64,000 nucleotides of DNA from Medakamo hakoo. Lineage: Eukaryota; Chlorophyta; Trebouxiophyceae; Coccomyxaceae. The stretch lies in assembly GCA_026636295.1 (NCBI GenBank), contig CP089465.1:186001-250000 (forward strand). The letters run 5' to 3'. The notes below the pieces were generated by a model. The model was given only the letters and a program-made list of their open reading frames with translations, was not told where the DNA came from and searched no databases. Every line of letters starts with the position of its first letter. The first letter of the stretch is position 1. Below, piece by piece: positions 11,401 to 21,800 of this stretch. The translations under genes were made by a program, and so were the position numbers.

Positions 11401-12453
11401 CGGACGATGATCCCCATCGGCGCGACGACGCTCGCGTGCATCGCCTTTGGCCTGCCCGCCCTGTTTTTCGGGGTGCTGTGGAAGTCGCGCGGGCGCCTGG
11501 ACCAGCCGGACGTGATGCGGAAGTACGCGTTCCTGTACTGCGGTGAGTTTTTGGAGGGACGGGTGGGACGGGAAAAAAAGGAGGGGGAGGGCGGGAGGGT
11601 GGGTGGGTGTGGATGGGGCGGGAGGGGGGCGGGGAGGGGGGGGGTGAACGCGCGGGGCACCCCGCCCTCCCACCCCTCTCTCACTCACGCCCTCCCACCC
11701 TCGCCCCTCCCTTCACGCCTCGCAGGCTACCGCATGGTCTACTGGGAGTCCGTCGACACGGTGCGCAAGCTGGCCATCGCCGCCATCCCTGTCTTCATTG
11801 CCCCGCAACCCGGCGGGTCGGTCCAGGCGCTGGCCGGCCAAGCCATCATGGTGGGCACGGCCGTCGTGGGGCTGGCCGTGCGGCCGTACGCGGCGCCGGA
11901 AGACAACTGGTTGTTGGTCGGGTCGTCCATCGGTGAGGAGGGTGAAGGAGGGAGGGAGGGTGCGGCGGGCGGGTCCTTTTTTCTCCATGCACCCGCCTCA
12001 CTCCACCCACTACCCCCCCCCACCCCCACCCCTTACCCCACCGACCCCCCACCCCCCACCCCGCCTCCCGCTTCAGTCCTCTGGCTCATCCTCCTGTCCG
12101 GCGGCGCCCTGAAGTGGGCCCGCCTGTCCGACTTCCAGATGCTGGCCCTGTCCGGCGTCCAAATGGCGCTGTCCGTCGCCATTGCGGCGCTGGTGGCGGG
12201 GCTGGCCGTCTGGCGGTTTGGTGCGTCGGGCGTCGCGAAAGCGCGCAAGGCCTGGCGGGCGGCCGGGCGCCTGGCGCGCCGGGTCCTGCGGCGTGGGGGT
12301 GGTGGGGGTGGGGAAGGCGGCGGCAACGGCCGCGTCGCCCCCGAACCGTCGCCCTCTTCGTCGTCCGCCGGCTTTGCCGACCGCCTCGCCTCCAAACTCG
12401 GCGGTGGGGGTGGTGCTGGTGGCAAGGCGGTTCGCCTGGAAGAGGTGGCCGCC

Positions 12454-12485
<32 letters not shown>

Positions 12486-12729
12486 TCTCGCCACCGCCGG
12501 CAGCTCGGCCGACATGGCGACGGCTTTGCTGGGTTCAGGCGGGTCGGGCGCGTCTGGCGGTTCAGCGACCGGCACGCCTCGCACCGGCGCCGCCGCCGAC
12601 GGCACCACCCCGCGCGCGTCACTCGGCGCCGCCGCCGGCCTGTCCTCCACCTACGGCCCGCCCGGCCACACGCCCCCGGCCAGCGAGGCCGGCGCGTACC
12701 GGGCGACCGGCACGCCCCGTGGGTACTAA
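6379..12729 (+). CDS. Large surface protein: beta-helix (Pmp-like) repeats, Cys-rich module, multi-pass membrane C-terminus
   Basis: Eight exons keep one frame: 6379-6552, 6761-7028, 7123-9593, 9714-10247, 10396-10541, 10680-11542, 11726-11932 and 12077-12729, giving 1,771 residues. Residues 1-38 are a signal peptide ending in an Ala-rich cleavage region. Residues ~180-960 contain dozens of short repeats with GGG[AILV] and F-x-x-N motifs (FRSN, FDAN, FEAN and others), the hallmark of right-handed beta-helix and chlamydial Pmp-type ectodomains. A Cys-rich segment follows (C-x-x-C clusters such as GVCQPCGFG and ACEACPAGG), like the GCC2/GCC3 and EGF-like modules of algal and animal surface proteins. 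After that come about seven to nine hydrophobic helices in the last 600 residues. The tail is Gly/Ala/Ser-rich with a polyproline run. It probably sits in the plasma membrane with the repeats outside, as an adhesin, sensor or channel-like protein; the function is unknown. Confidence 0.85.
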
Positions 12730-12935
12730 ATCGGAGAGCGCTTCATGCCTTGTTTTGGGCGTGAGAGTGGCGTGAGCACAGGGTTCCTTCCATTTTTTTC
12801 CATCCATTCCTTTTTTTCATTGCAAAAGACACAAGGCGACGCAAAACCAAAACGCACTCCAACGCTCTCTAAACGCAAGGGAAAGCGGCGGCGGCAGGCC
12901 GGCCAAAAAGGCACAACGCACACACACACTCTCCC

Positions 12936-14520
12936 TCACTCCTCCACCTTCTCCACCGACCCGCGCGCTTCGGCCGCCGCCGAGATGACGGGCTTTTCCT
13001 CTGCGACCCGCGCCGCGCCGACCTCGCCCGCCGCTTTGGCGCGCGCCCACTCCTCCTCAGCCGCCGCGCGCGCCGCTTCGGCTTCGGCAGCCGCCTCACG
13101 CGCGGCGGCCGTGTCTTCGACCACCTCGCGTTCGGCCGCCTTTTTCTCTTTCGCCGCGGCCGCGACCGCCTCTTCCGCCGCTTCGGCGTCCGCTTCCGCC
13201 GCCCGGGCCGCGGCTTCCAGGCGGGACACCTCAGCTTCGGCGGCGGCGGCAGCCGTGTCCGCGTCCGCGGCTTTGCGGGCGGCAGCCTCGGCCGCCGCCC
13301 GGGCTTCCGCCGCGCGCGTGGCTTCGGCCTCGGCCTCGTGCGCGGCCGCGAGGGCGGCCTGTTCGGCCGCCTTCAGGCGCTCGGCCGCCGGGCCCGTCGG
13401 CTCCAGGCGGGCCGCCACGTCCGCCGCGCCGGTCGACGCGCCCTCCGCGGCCTTGCGCGCGGACGCGGCCGCGTGCTCCGCGCGCTCCGCCTCGCCGCGC
13501 GCGCCCGCCAGGCCGCGCTCCGCCGCCTTCACCTGCGCGGCCGCGTCCTCCATCTCCGCTTTCAGGGCGTCGCACTGCGACGACGCCAGGTGGTAGGCCT
13601 GCTCGGCGGCCGCCAGCTTGCCGGCCCAGTGGTCGCGCTGTTCCGCGAAGCGCGCGATGGCGGCCTCGCGCTCGGGCACGGCCGCCTCCGCGTCCGCCGC
13701 CTTGGCTTTGGCGGCGGCGGCCTCGCGCCCGGCCGCCTCCTCCTTCTCCCGAATGGCCGCCGTCTGGGCGTGCACCGATTCCACGGCCTTGATCTCCTTG
13801 CGCGCCGACTCGATTTTGGCGCGGGCGGCCGCCGCTTCTTCGGCGGCCTCGGCTTTCGCGCGCTGGGCCGCGTCCGCGGACGCGGCCGCGGCCTCGCGCA
13901 GGCGGGCCGCGTCGACCGCGCGCGCGTCCGCGGCGGCGTGCGCGGCTTGGGCTTCTTCCCGCGCGGCGCGCGCGTCCGACGCCTTGCGCCCGGCCTCCTC
14001 GTCGGCGAGGCGGGCCGCTCGCGCCGCGTTCTCCGCGGCCGCGCCGCAGGCGGCCGCGCGCGCCGCCAGTTCGGCCGCGCGGGCGCCCGAGTCGCCGGCG
14101 GACTTGGCCAGCTCAGCGGCCGCTTGGAAGTCGGGAGGGGAGGCGGCGGCCGGGTGCGCGGCTGGGTCGGGCTGTGAGAGGTGTGAGGGGGGTGGATGGA
14201 TGGGATGGGGTGGGGGGGTGGGGGGTGGGGCTGGGGGTGCGCGCGCACACTGTTTGGCCAAAAACCGCCAAAAACCCGCGCTGGAAATCCAAACCCACCT
14301 CGTCTTTAGCTAAACCCAGCAGTTCGGCCGCGCGATGGGCGGCGCGGGAGAGCGCGGACGCGGACGGCGAGGGCGGAGAAGCAGGGGCGGAGGTGGTGGT
14401 GGCGGACGCGGCGGCGGCGCCTTCCCCCTTGTGGGTGGCGGCGCCGGACGCGCGGGCCTGGGTGTGGGCTGGGCTGGCAGAGCCCGGCGTGGCCGGGTTG
14501 GGCGTGGGTGGGGAGGACAT
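12936..14520 (-). CDS. Alanine-rich coiled-coil protein
   Basis: Two exons, 14520-14299 and 14171-12936 (phase 0 junction), encode 485 residues. After a Ser/Thr/Pro-rich first 50 residues, almost the whole chain is charged, Ala-rich heptad-like sequence (AAA, E, K and R repeating), which predicts one very long coiled coil. No glycine or proline breaks it between about residues 95 and 440 except near TGPAAERL. The family cannot be named; Ala-rich coiled coils match many cytoskeletal and flagellar proteins by composition alone. The gene is divergent from catalase, with 218 bp between the two start codons. Confidence 0.75.
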
Positions 14521-14738
14521 TGGCGCGCAGGGTTTCTTCGTGCTGTTTGGACGGCGGGCGGACACGGGGGGGCGGCGTGAGAACAAAAAAAGGATGGGGG
14601 TGTGAGCAGGAGGAGAAGGTGGTGCGGGCACCTCAGGAGGCGCCTGCACGCACTCCCTCCAACACTTGACACTTCCTCCCTCGCACTCCCCTCACTCCAA
14701 AAAAAAAAACGCTCCCAACTCAAACCCTCTCTCCAACC
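14521..14738. promoter_or_regulatory. Divergent promoter between the coiled-coil gene and catalase
   Basis: These 218 bp separate two start codons facing away from each other. The region holds an A-run at about 14700-14709 and CT-rich stretches close to the catalase start. No TATA box is visible. Both genes' 5' UTRs must also fit here. Confidence 0.5.
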
Positions 14739-16987
14739 ATGGACCCCAAACTCCGGCCCTCCTCCCAGTATGACAGCGAGTACTGGACGACCAACAGCGG
14801 TGTGTTGCAAGGGTTGGGAGGCGGCCGGCGGCGCTGGGACGGCGTGTCGGAAAAAACACAGAAAAAACGGCCATCACTCGTTGTCGTCGCCGCCGCCAAA
14901 AACTCACCCTCCCCTTTCCGACACCCTACAGGCGCGCCCGTCTGGAACAACAACAACTCGCTGACGGTCGGGCCGCGCGGTGCGTTGGTTGCAATGGTTC
15001 CTGGCCCCGCGAGGGAGCGGAGTCCTTTTTCGTCGGTCGCGAGAGCGAATGCCAGCGCCACGAATGGGAGCCTTGCCGCGTCATCGCTCCCCACGGGCGC
15101 GTGGCGCCGCCCGTCGATCCCGGTTTTCGGTCCCAGGCCACGGATGAGGTGTCCTGCACCCAAAGCGGGAGTTGCGAGCCGTGTGCGCGCGTCCTTGCCG
15201 CGCTGCGGCCGGTCAAAAAGCCCGCACATTTGCAGCCGCCCCAGCGGGATGAAGCCGCCTGCCCCACATCGAGCCCGGCTCCCGCGCCCCGTCTCGCTCA
15301 CGCACACCCCACCCTCACTCCTCAACAGGCCCCATCCTCCTGGAGGACTACCACCTGGTCGAGAAGCTGGCCAACGTGCGTTGAAGGGAGGGAGGGACGG
15401 GCGGCGAAGAGGCGAGGCGGGCGCCCAGCCGCTTTGCTCGCCGCGCACCGCGGTGCGCAGCTCCCTCCCGGGCTCGCCCATCCCGCTCAGCCTCACCCCC
15501 CTGTGCCTCTCTCCATCCACCCCCCACCCACGCCCACACCGCATCCCCAGTTTGACCGCGAGCGCATCCCGGAGCGCGTCGTCCACGCCCGCGGCGCGTC
15601 CGCCAAGGGCTTTTTCGAGGTGACGCACGACATCTCGCACCTGACGTGCGCCGACCTGTTCCGCGCGCCCGGCGTCCAGACGCCCGTCATCGTCCGCTTC
15701 TCCACCGTCATCCACGAGCGCGGCAGCCCGGAGACGCTGCGCGACCCGCGCGGCTTCGCCGTCAAGTTCTACACGCGGGAAGGCAACTGGGACCTGGTCG
15801 GCAACAACCTGCCCGTCTTCTTCATCCGTGACGGCATGAAGTTCCCAGACATGGTCCACGCGCTCAAGCCCAACCCGGTCAACCACATCCAGGAAGGGTG
15901 GCGCATCGCCGACTTTTTCTCGCACATTCCGGAATCGATGCACATGTTCACCTTCCTCCTGGACGACGTCGGCATCCCCCTCAACTACCGCCACATGGAA
16001 GGGTTTGGCGTGCACACGTTCACGCTGCTGACGCGGTGCGGCAAGACCACGTTTGTGAAATTCCACTGGAAGCCCGCCGCCGGCGTGAAGTGCCTGCTGG
16101 ACGACGAGGCGGCCGCGGTGGGCGGCGCCAACCACTCGCACGCGACGCAGGACCTGTACGAAGCCATCGCGTCCGGTGAGTGTGTGTGTGCGGGAGGGGG
16201 AGGGAGAGAGGTGGTGGAGAGAGAGGTGTGTGTCCGGCCATGCCATCCAACCAATCACCCCCGCCCCTCTCCCTCCCCCTTTTTTCCAGGCGACTACCCG
16301 GAGTGGACGCTCTTCATCCAAACCTTGGACCCCTCCACCATCGACCGCCTGGACTTCGACCCGCTGGACGTCACCAAAATCTGGCCGGAGGACGCGTTCC
16401 CGCTGCAGCCGGTCGGGCGCATGGTGCTGAACAAAAACCCCGACAACTTTTTCGCGGAGAACGAGATGCTGGCGTTCTGCCCCGCCCTGGTCGTCCCCGG
16501 CATCGGGTACTCGGACGACAAGCTGCTGCAGACCCGCATCTTCTCGTACGCCGACACGCAGCGCCACCGCCTGGGTCCCAACTACCTGCTCCTGCCCGCC
16601 AACGCGCCCAAGGGCGCGCCCCACCACAACAACCACCACGACGGCTTCATGAACTTCACGCACCGCACGGAGGAAGTCAACTACTTCCCGTCGCGCTTTG
16701 ACCGGGCGCGGCACGCGGCGCCGACGCCCATCGTGGCCATGCCGCTGGCCGGCCCGCGCACGCGCGGCGTCATCCCCCTGGAAAACAACTTCTCGCAGCC
16801 CGGCGCGCGCTTCCGCTCGTTCGACGCCGCGCGCCAGGACCGCTTCATCTCCCGGCTGTGCGACATCCTGGGCGATGCCCGCACCACGCCCGAGATCCGC
16901 CGCATCTGGGTGGGCTACCTGTCCCAGTGCGACGCGGGCCTGGGGCAGCGGGTGGCCAAGGCGCTGACGGCGCGCGGCGCGGCGTGA
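14739..16987 (+). CDS. CAT: Catalase, small-subunit haem type
   Basis: Five exons, 14739-14799, 14932-14979, 15329-15375, 15551-16175 and 16290-16987, give 492 residues, the usual length for plant and animal small-subunit catalases. It converts hydrogen peroxide to water and oxygen. The distal His is at about residue 64 (VVHARG), the catalytic Asn at about 137 ([13 protein letters not shown]), and the proximal Tyr haem ligand at about 346 in [12 protein letters not shown]. The first three exons are tiny and were joined by frame and family alignment ([21 protein letters not shown]). The protein ends ARGAA and has no C-terminal SKL-type peroxisomal signal, so its location is unclear. The first 20 residues are not obviously a transit peptide. 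Confidence 0.95.
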
Positions 16988-17518
16988 GGCGGGGGGCGGG
17001 GACAGTGTGCGTGTGGGAGGCCGGGGGGGAGGCCGCCGCTCTTTTTTGTGTCTTTTTTGTTTGTGCGCGTGCACGCACGCCTTGTGCGCCGTTAGGTGGC
17101 GCCCTGCTGGCGTGTGCGCGCGCGGCGGCGGCTCCCCCCACCCCCCGTTTTTGCGTCGCTTTTTGAGTGTGTGTGTCTAGGCTTTGCGGCTGTGTGGGTT
17201 GGGGAAAGTTTTTCACGCCCGCGTGCCCTCCTTTCACGCACGCGCGTGCCGCTCCATTGGGCGTCCGTGTCGTGTGGGGAGTGCTGTGCGCGTTTGTGTG
17301 TGTGTGTGTGTGCGTATGTGTATCTTTTCCTCACTTTTTGCGGTTCGCTGGAAAAAACGGGCCTCTCTCCAGGCGGAGCACAGGGCAGTTTTTTTTTCCA
17401 CCCATCCATCCGCGCCTCTCCCTCTCCTCCTCACGCCCTCATTCCACGCCCCGCCGTGGGAAGGGAGGCCGCGCGGCGCGGCCACGGCCGCCGCCCGCCC
17501 TCGTGCAACAGTCCCCTG
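16988..17518. other. Intergenic region with GT microsatellite
   Basis: This stretch between catalase and the next gene on the same strand has T-runs, a GT dinucleotide repeat at about 17295-17316 and a CT-rich stretch before the next start codon. It must contain the catalase terminator region and the promoter of the carrier. No gene is visible. Confidence 0.5.
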
Positions 17519-18613
17519 ATGGAGCCCGCGCCCTCGCACCGCCCGCCGCGGCTGTCGCCGGCGGCCCAGGAGTTTTGTGCGGGCGCGGGCGGCGGTGTGA
17601 TGAGGTCTGTGTTTTCCTTGTCCGCGCCCCCGCCGCCCGGGCCGCGCCGCCCGCCCCTCCTCCCCTCTGACACCGCGTACGCCTGATCTGGGCCCTCACA
17701 CACCCACACACAACCCCACAGCGTCATCGTCGGCCAGCCCCTGGACACCGTGCGCGTGACGCAACAAGCGGCGGCGGCGAATGCTTCGCTGCCCGCGGCC
17801 ACGGCGCGCCCCCCACCCTCTGCCCTGGCAACAGCCCGGTCCCTCCTCGCGTCCGGCGGGCCCGCCGCCCTGTGGAGGGGCGTCATCTACCCAGCCACGA
17901 CGATTGGGCTCCAGAGCGCCATTGTTTTTCAAGCCTACGGCGCCGCGGCCCGCGCCCTGGCGGCTTACCGCGGAGGTGCAGGGCCGCCGGCGGCCTCGAC
18001 CTCCGCCTCGTCCACCCCGCCCCACCTGTCCTTGGCCGACGTCTTCTGGGCAGGCTGTGCGGCGGGCTCGGCCCAACTGGCCATCATCGTCCCCGTCGAC
18101 CTCTTGAAAATCCGGGCCCAGCTGGGTGAGGGGCGTGAGAGGCCGGGCCCAGCCGCCGCGCTGTCCGCCGCCTGGAAAGCGGGCGGCCTGCGGAGCCTGT
18201 ACAGGGGCGCCGCTGTGACGGCCGCCCGGGACATTCCCTCGCACGGCGTCTACTTTGGCCTGTACGAGGGCGTGCAACGCGCCCTGGGCGGAAGGGACGA
18301 CGGCGGCGGCGGCTCGTCCGCCTCCACGACGCTGCTCGCCGGCGGCGTGGCCGGCGCGGCGTCGTGGCTGTCCGTCTACCCGCTGGACGTCATTAAAACT
18401 CGCGTCCAGGCGGGCAAGAAGGTGTACGCCAGCGCCAGCACGGCTCCACCCCCGCACTCGTCCCTCGGCCACCACCACCACACCTTTGCGAGCGCAGCGG
18501 CCGCTGGCGCGTTGTGGGCGGGCGCGCCCGCGACGGTGGCGAGGGCATTCGTTGTCAACTCTGTGCTGTTTTGGGCGTATGAGGGGCTGCTCGGCGTGAT
18601 GAGGGAGGGGTGA
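17519..18613 (+). CDS. Mitochondrial carrier family protein (SLC25-type)
   Basis: Two exons, 17519-17604 and 17722-18613 (phase 2 junction, AG|C), give 325 residues. The donor GATGAG|GTCTGT was chosen because it joins EFCAGAGGGVM to SVIVGQPLDTVRV in frame, giving the expected first helix. All three carrier signatures are present: PLDTVRV, PVDLLKIR and PLDVIKTR, one per ~100-residue repeat, so there are six membrane helices. The middle repeat contains YRG...RDIPSHGVYF. This resembles the acylcarnitine/basic amino acid carrier group, but the substrate cannot be fixed from sequence. Loops are expanded with Ala/Gly/Ser/His insertions, including a His run near residue 280. The location is presumably the inner mitochondrial membrane. 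Confidence 0.88.
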
Positions 18614-18827
18614 GCGGAGTGGTTGGCGGGTAGATTGTCGAGTGAAGAAAAAAAAAGATGAAGAAAAGCCAACCCCAGCCCTTTGCTCCATCCATCCATG
18701 CATCCATTCCAAAAAAGACAACGGCGCCCTCCAGCAGCCGCTCCCTCCCACGCCATGCCACGCATCGATGAAAAAAGACGAAACACCTGCGCTCTAACAG
18801 AAAAAGCAAAACAAACAGACAGAAGAC
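18614..18827. other. Short convergent spacer
   Basis: This 214-bp spacer lies between the carrier and helicase stop codons. It is AT-richer than the genes, with A-runs and CATC repeats near 18687-18712. No gene is seen. Confidence 0.5.
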
Positions 18828-21800
18828 CTACCCACGCCGCTGCCGCCGCGAGTTGCGCGGAGCGCGCACGTCCCGCTCTCCCTCCCGCCGCTTCCCACCA
18901 CCACCACCACCACCACGCTCCCCCATCACCCGCGCCAGTGACGCCCGCACATCTTGCACGTCCGCCTGGAAACCACCACCAGCCCGCGCCGCTTCCATCA
19001 GCGCCCGGTAAGGAGGGCAGCCTTCGAGCGTGGACGCCCGCCCCACCACGAACAAGCGCCTTTTCGCGCGGGTGAGTGCAACGTTCGCGCGCCGCACGTC
19101 GGCCAGAAAGCCCAGGGACGACGCGACGGCGGCGGCCGGGCCGCCTTCGCCGCCGCCACCTGCCGGCGATGGTGCACGGCACGCCCGCACGCAAGAGAAG
19201 ACGACGCCGTCAAATTCGCGGCCTTGCACGCCGTCGACGGTGTAGACGGAAATGGGCAGCGCGCCCGGTGGCAGGCGCGCCCGCCTCACATTTTCGCGGA
19301 GGAGGGCCGCCTGCGCGTTGTACGGCGTGATGACGGCCACGGACGCCGCGCCGCGGCGCGGCAGGAGCGGGGCGTCCCCAGTCACGTCGGCCAGGCGGAC
19401 CGCCAGCGCGACGGCCGCGTCGGCTTCCCGCCAGTTGGCGAGCGACCCGCCGGCGTCGGGCGCGGCCTCAGAGCCGCGCGCGACGTCGAAAAAGGCCAGG
19501 CGCGGCCGGGCGTCGCCGCCGTCTTCGGCCGCCGCCCACCACCCGTCCCCGGCGTCGCGCAGGGCGCCGCCGTAAAAGTGGGCGGCCGGGAAGGCGGAGA
19601 TGGCCGGGTGCATGCGGTACTGGGTGTCCAGCATGCGGGCGGGCACGCCCGCGTCGGCCAGGCGCTCGAACAGAGACCGCCCCAACAGCGTGCGGACAGC
19701 CGCGCCGCGGGCCAGCACCGTCGCGGGCAGTTGGGCCGGGTCGCCGACCAGGACAACGGGCGCGTGCGGGGCCAAGAGCGTCAGAGGCACGAGCGCGGCC
19801 GCTTCTACGGCCGCGGCCGCTTCATCAATGACGACCGCGTCGAACAACGGGATGGGCGGCGGGCGGTCGGGCGCGGCGGCGTGGGCGCGGGCGCACGCGG
19901 CGCTGGTCGCCACGAGGTCGGCCAACTCCCCGCCTGCCGCGGACAGCGTGGCCGCGACGACGGGCGCGGCAGCGAGCGCCGTGACGCGGGCTGCCCGCAG
20001 CGCCCGGCGCCGCACGCCGGGCGGGGCGCCATCCCGCCGGACGGCCTCGCCCACCAGCCCTTCAGCCGCCGCGTCCAGGCTCCACGCCTCCAGGCCCGGG
20101 CCGGCACCCGCGCCGACGCGGACGAGTCCGGCCAAAGGCACGCGCCGGCCGTCGCGGGCCCAGGCGCCCTCGTCGCGCGCGCCCACCAGGCGGGCCACGA
20201 CCTCGTCCACGGCCGCGTTGGACTGGGCGCACACGAGCACCCGGCGCGGTGGCGGCGCGCCGGGCAGGCGACCGCCCTGGCTGGCGACCTGGGCGGCGCC
20301 CTGCTGGGAGGCGGAGGACGGCCCGCACCCGCCGCTCCACGGGGGGGAGGCGGGCGGGGAGAGGGCCTGGCTGGTGCCGGCGGCCGACGCGCCCGGGTGC
20401 GCCGACCCGCTCCCGCCGCCGCCGGGAGGCCCCGTCGCCGCGAGCAGGGCGGACACGATCGCGACCACCGCCGCCGTCTTGCCCGTGCCCGGCGGGCCTT
20501 TGACCAGGACAAAGCGCCCGCGCCCGGGCGGCGGCCCCAGCGCGTCCGACACCGCGTCGCTCTGCGACGCGTTCAGCGACTCGTACAGCGCCGTCCGCAG
20601 CCCGGGAGGCAAGAGCCGGCACTGGGACAGCGGGCGCGGCGGTGGCGGCTGACCACCGCCGGCGGCCGCTGCTGCCCGGCCGGCGGCGCGGTCGCCGCCC
20701 TCGTCGCCCTCGCGCGCGCCCGTCAGCAGCTCGACACGCAGGCGGCGCGGCAGGCGAGGCACGGCCGCCAGGGCTTTGAACTGGCGCTCAAAGGTGGGCC
20801 AGGGCATAAGGGATGCGACCTGCCACAGGCGGCCGGGCACGGCCGCCGCGTGCGCGGCCGTGAGGCGGGCGTGGTCGGCCGCATCGGCCGCGGGGCCCAT
20901 GAAATTGACGGCGACCTCCACGCGCGTCGTCCGGGGCACGCCGTCTTCTTTCACCCACCGCACCAGGCCCAGCAGATGCGGGGCCAGCGGGTTGAAGTCG
21001 AAAGTCGGGGCGCCCGCCCCGCCACTGCCGTCGCCAGCGGACGCGGGCGCCAACCACGCCAGGTCGCCCGCACAGGGCACGCCCGCCGCCCTCCAGGACG
21101 CGCCGGCCCGGGCGCCGGGCAAGGACAGCGTCAGCTTGTGCAGCTGGTCGACCCGGCCGCACCCGTCGACGACCAGGTGGCACCGGCCCGGGCATTTGCC
21201 GGCGCCGGGGCCGCCGCTTTCATTCCCGCCGCCGCCGCCGCCGCGTTGCCGCGCCCACCCCGCCCGCGCCTCCTCCAGCGCGGCCAGCAGGCTCGCCCGC
21301 ACTTCCTCCACCAGGAGCGGGCGCCAGGCGGCCCCGTAGTGCGCCGCGTCACGGAACGTGGACGGCACGCCACCGCACCGGGCGAGCGCCCGCAGCCCGG
21401 CCGCCGTCGCTTCGCCGGACGCCACAGACGCCAGGTTCCAGGCCAGGACGTCGCGCTCGACGTGCGCCATCTCAAACAGGAGCGGCGGCGGCGCGCGCGC
21501 GGGCGCGCGCGGGGCGTGCACCGGGCGCACGTGCGGGCGGGCGTGCCTGCCGTGCACCGGCCCAGGCAGGGTGCGCGTCGTCCCGCCGGACGGGCGCGGT
21601 GGGGGTGGAGGCGGCGGCGGACGCGGAGGAACGGGGCGGCGCGGCGGCGGCGGCGGCTGCGGCCGGCCGAGCGGGTTGAGGCCGCCGCGGTCCCGCCCGC
21701 GCCCGCCTCCGTCCGCCTCGTCCGGAAAGTCCAGGCCGCCCGTGCGCTCTTCCCGGTCGCGCAGCTCGGCCGCCGCCGCGTCGGCCGCGGCTTCCTGGGC

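Noticed and set aside
14980-15328. Coding potential in the 349-bp catalase intron
   Set aside because: Catalase exons 2 and 3 join perfectly across it and the frames inside show no known protein.
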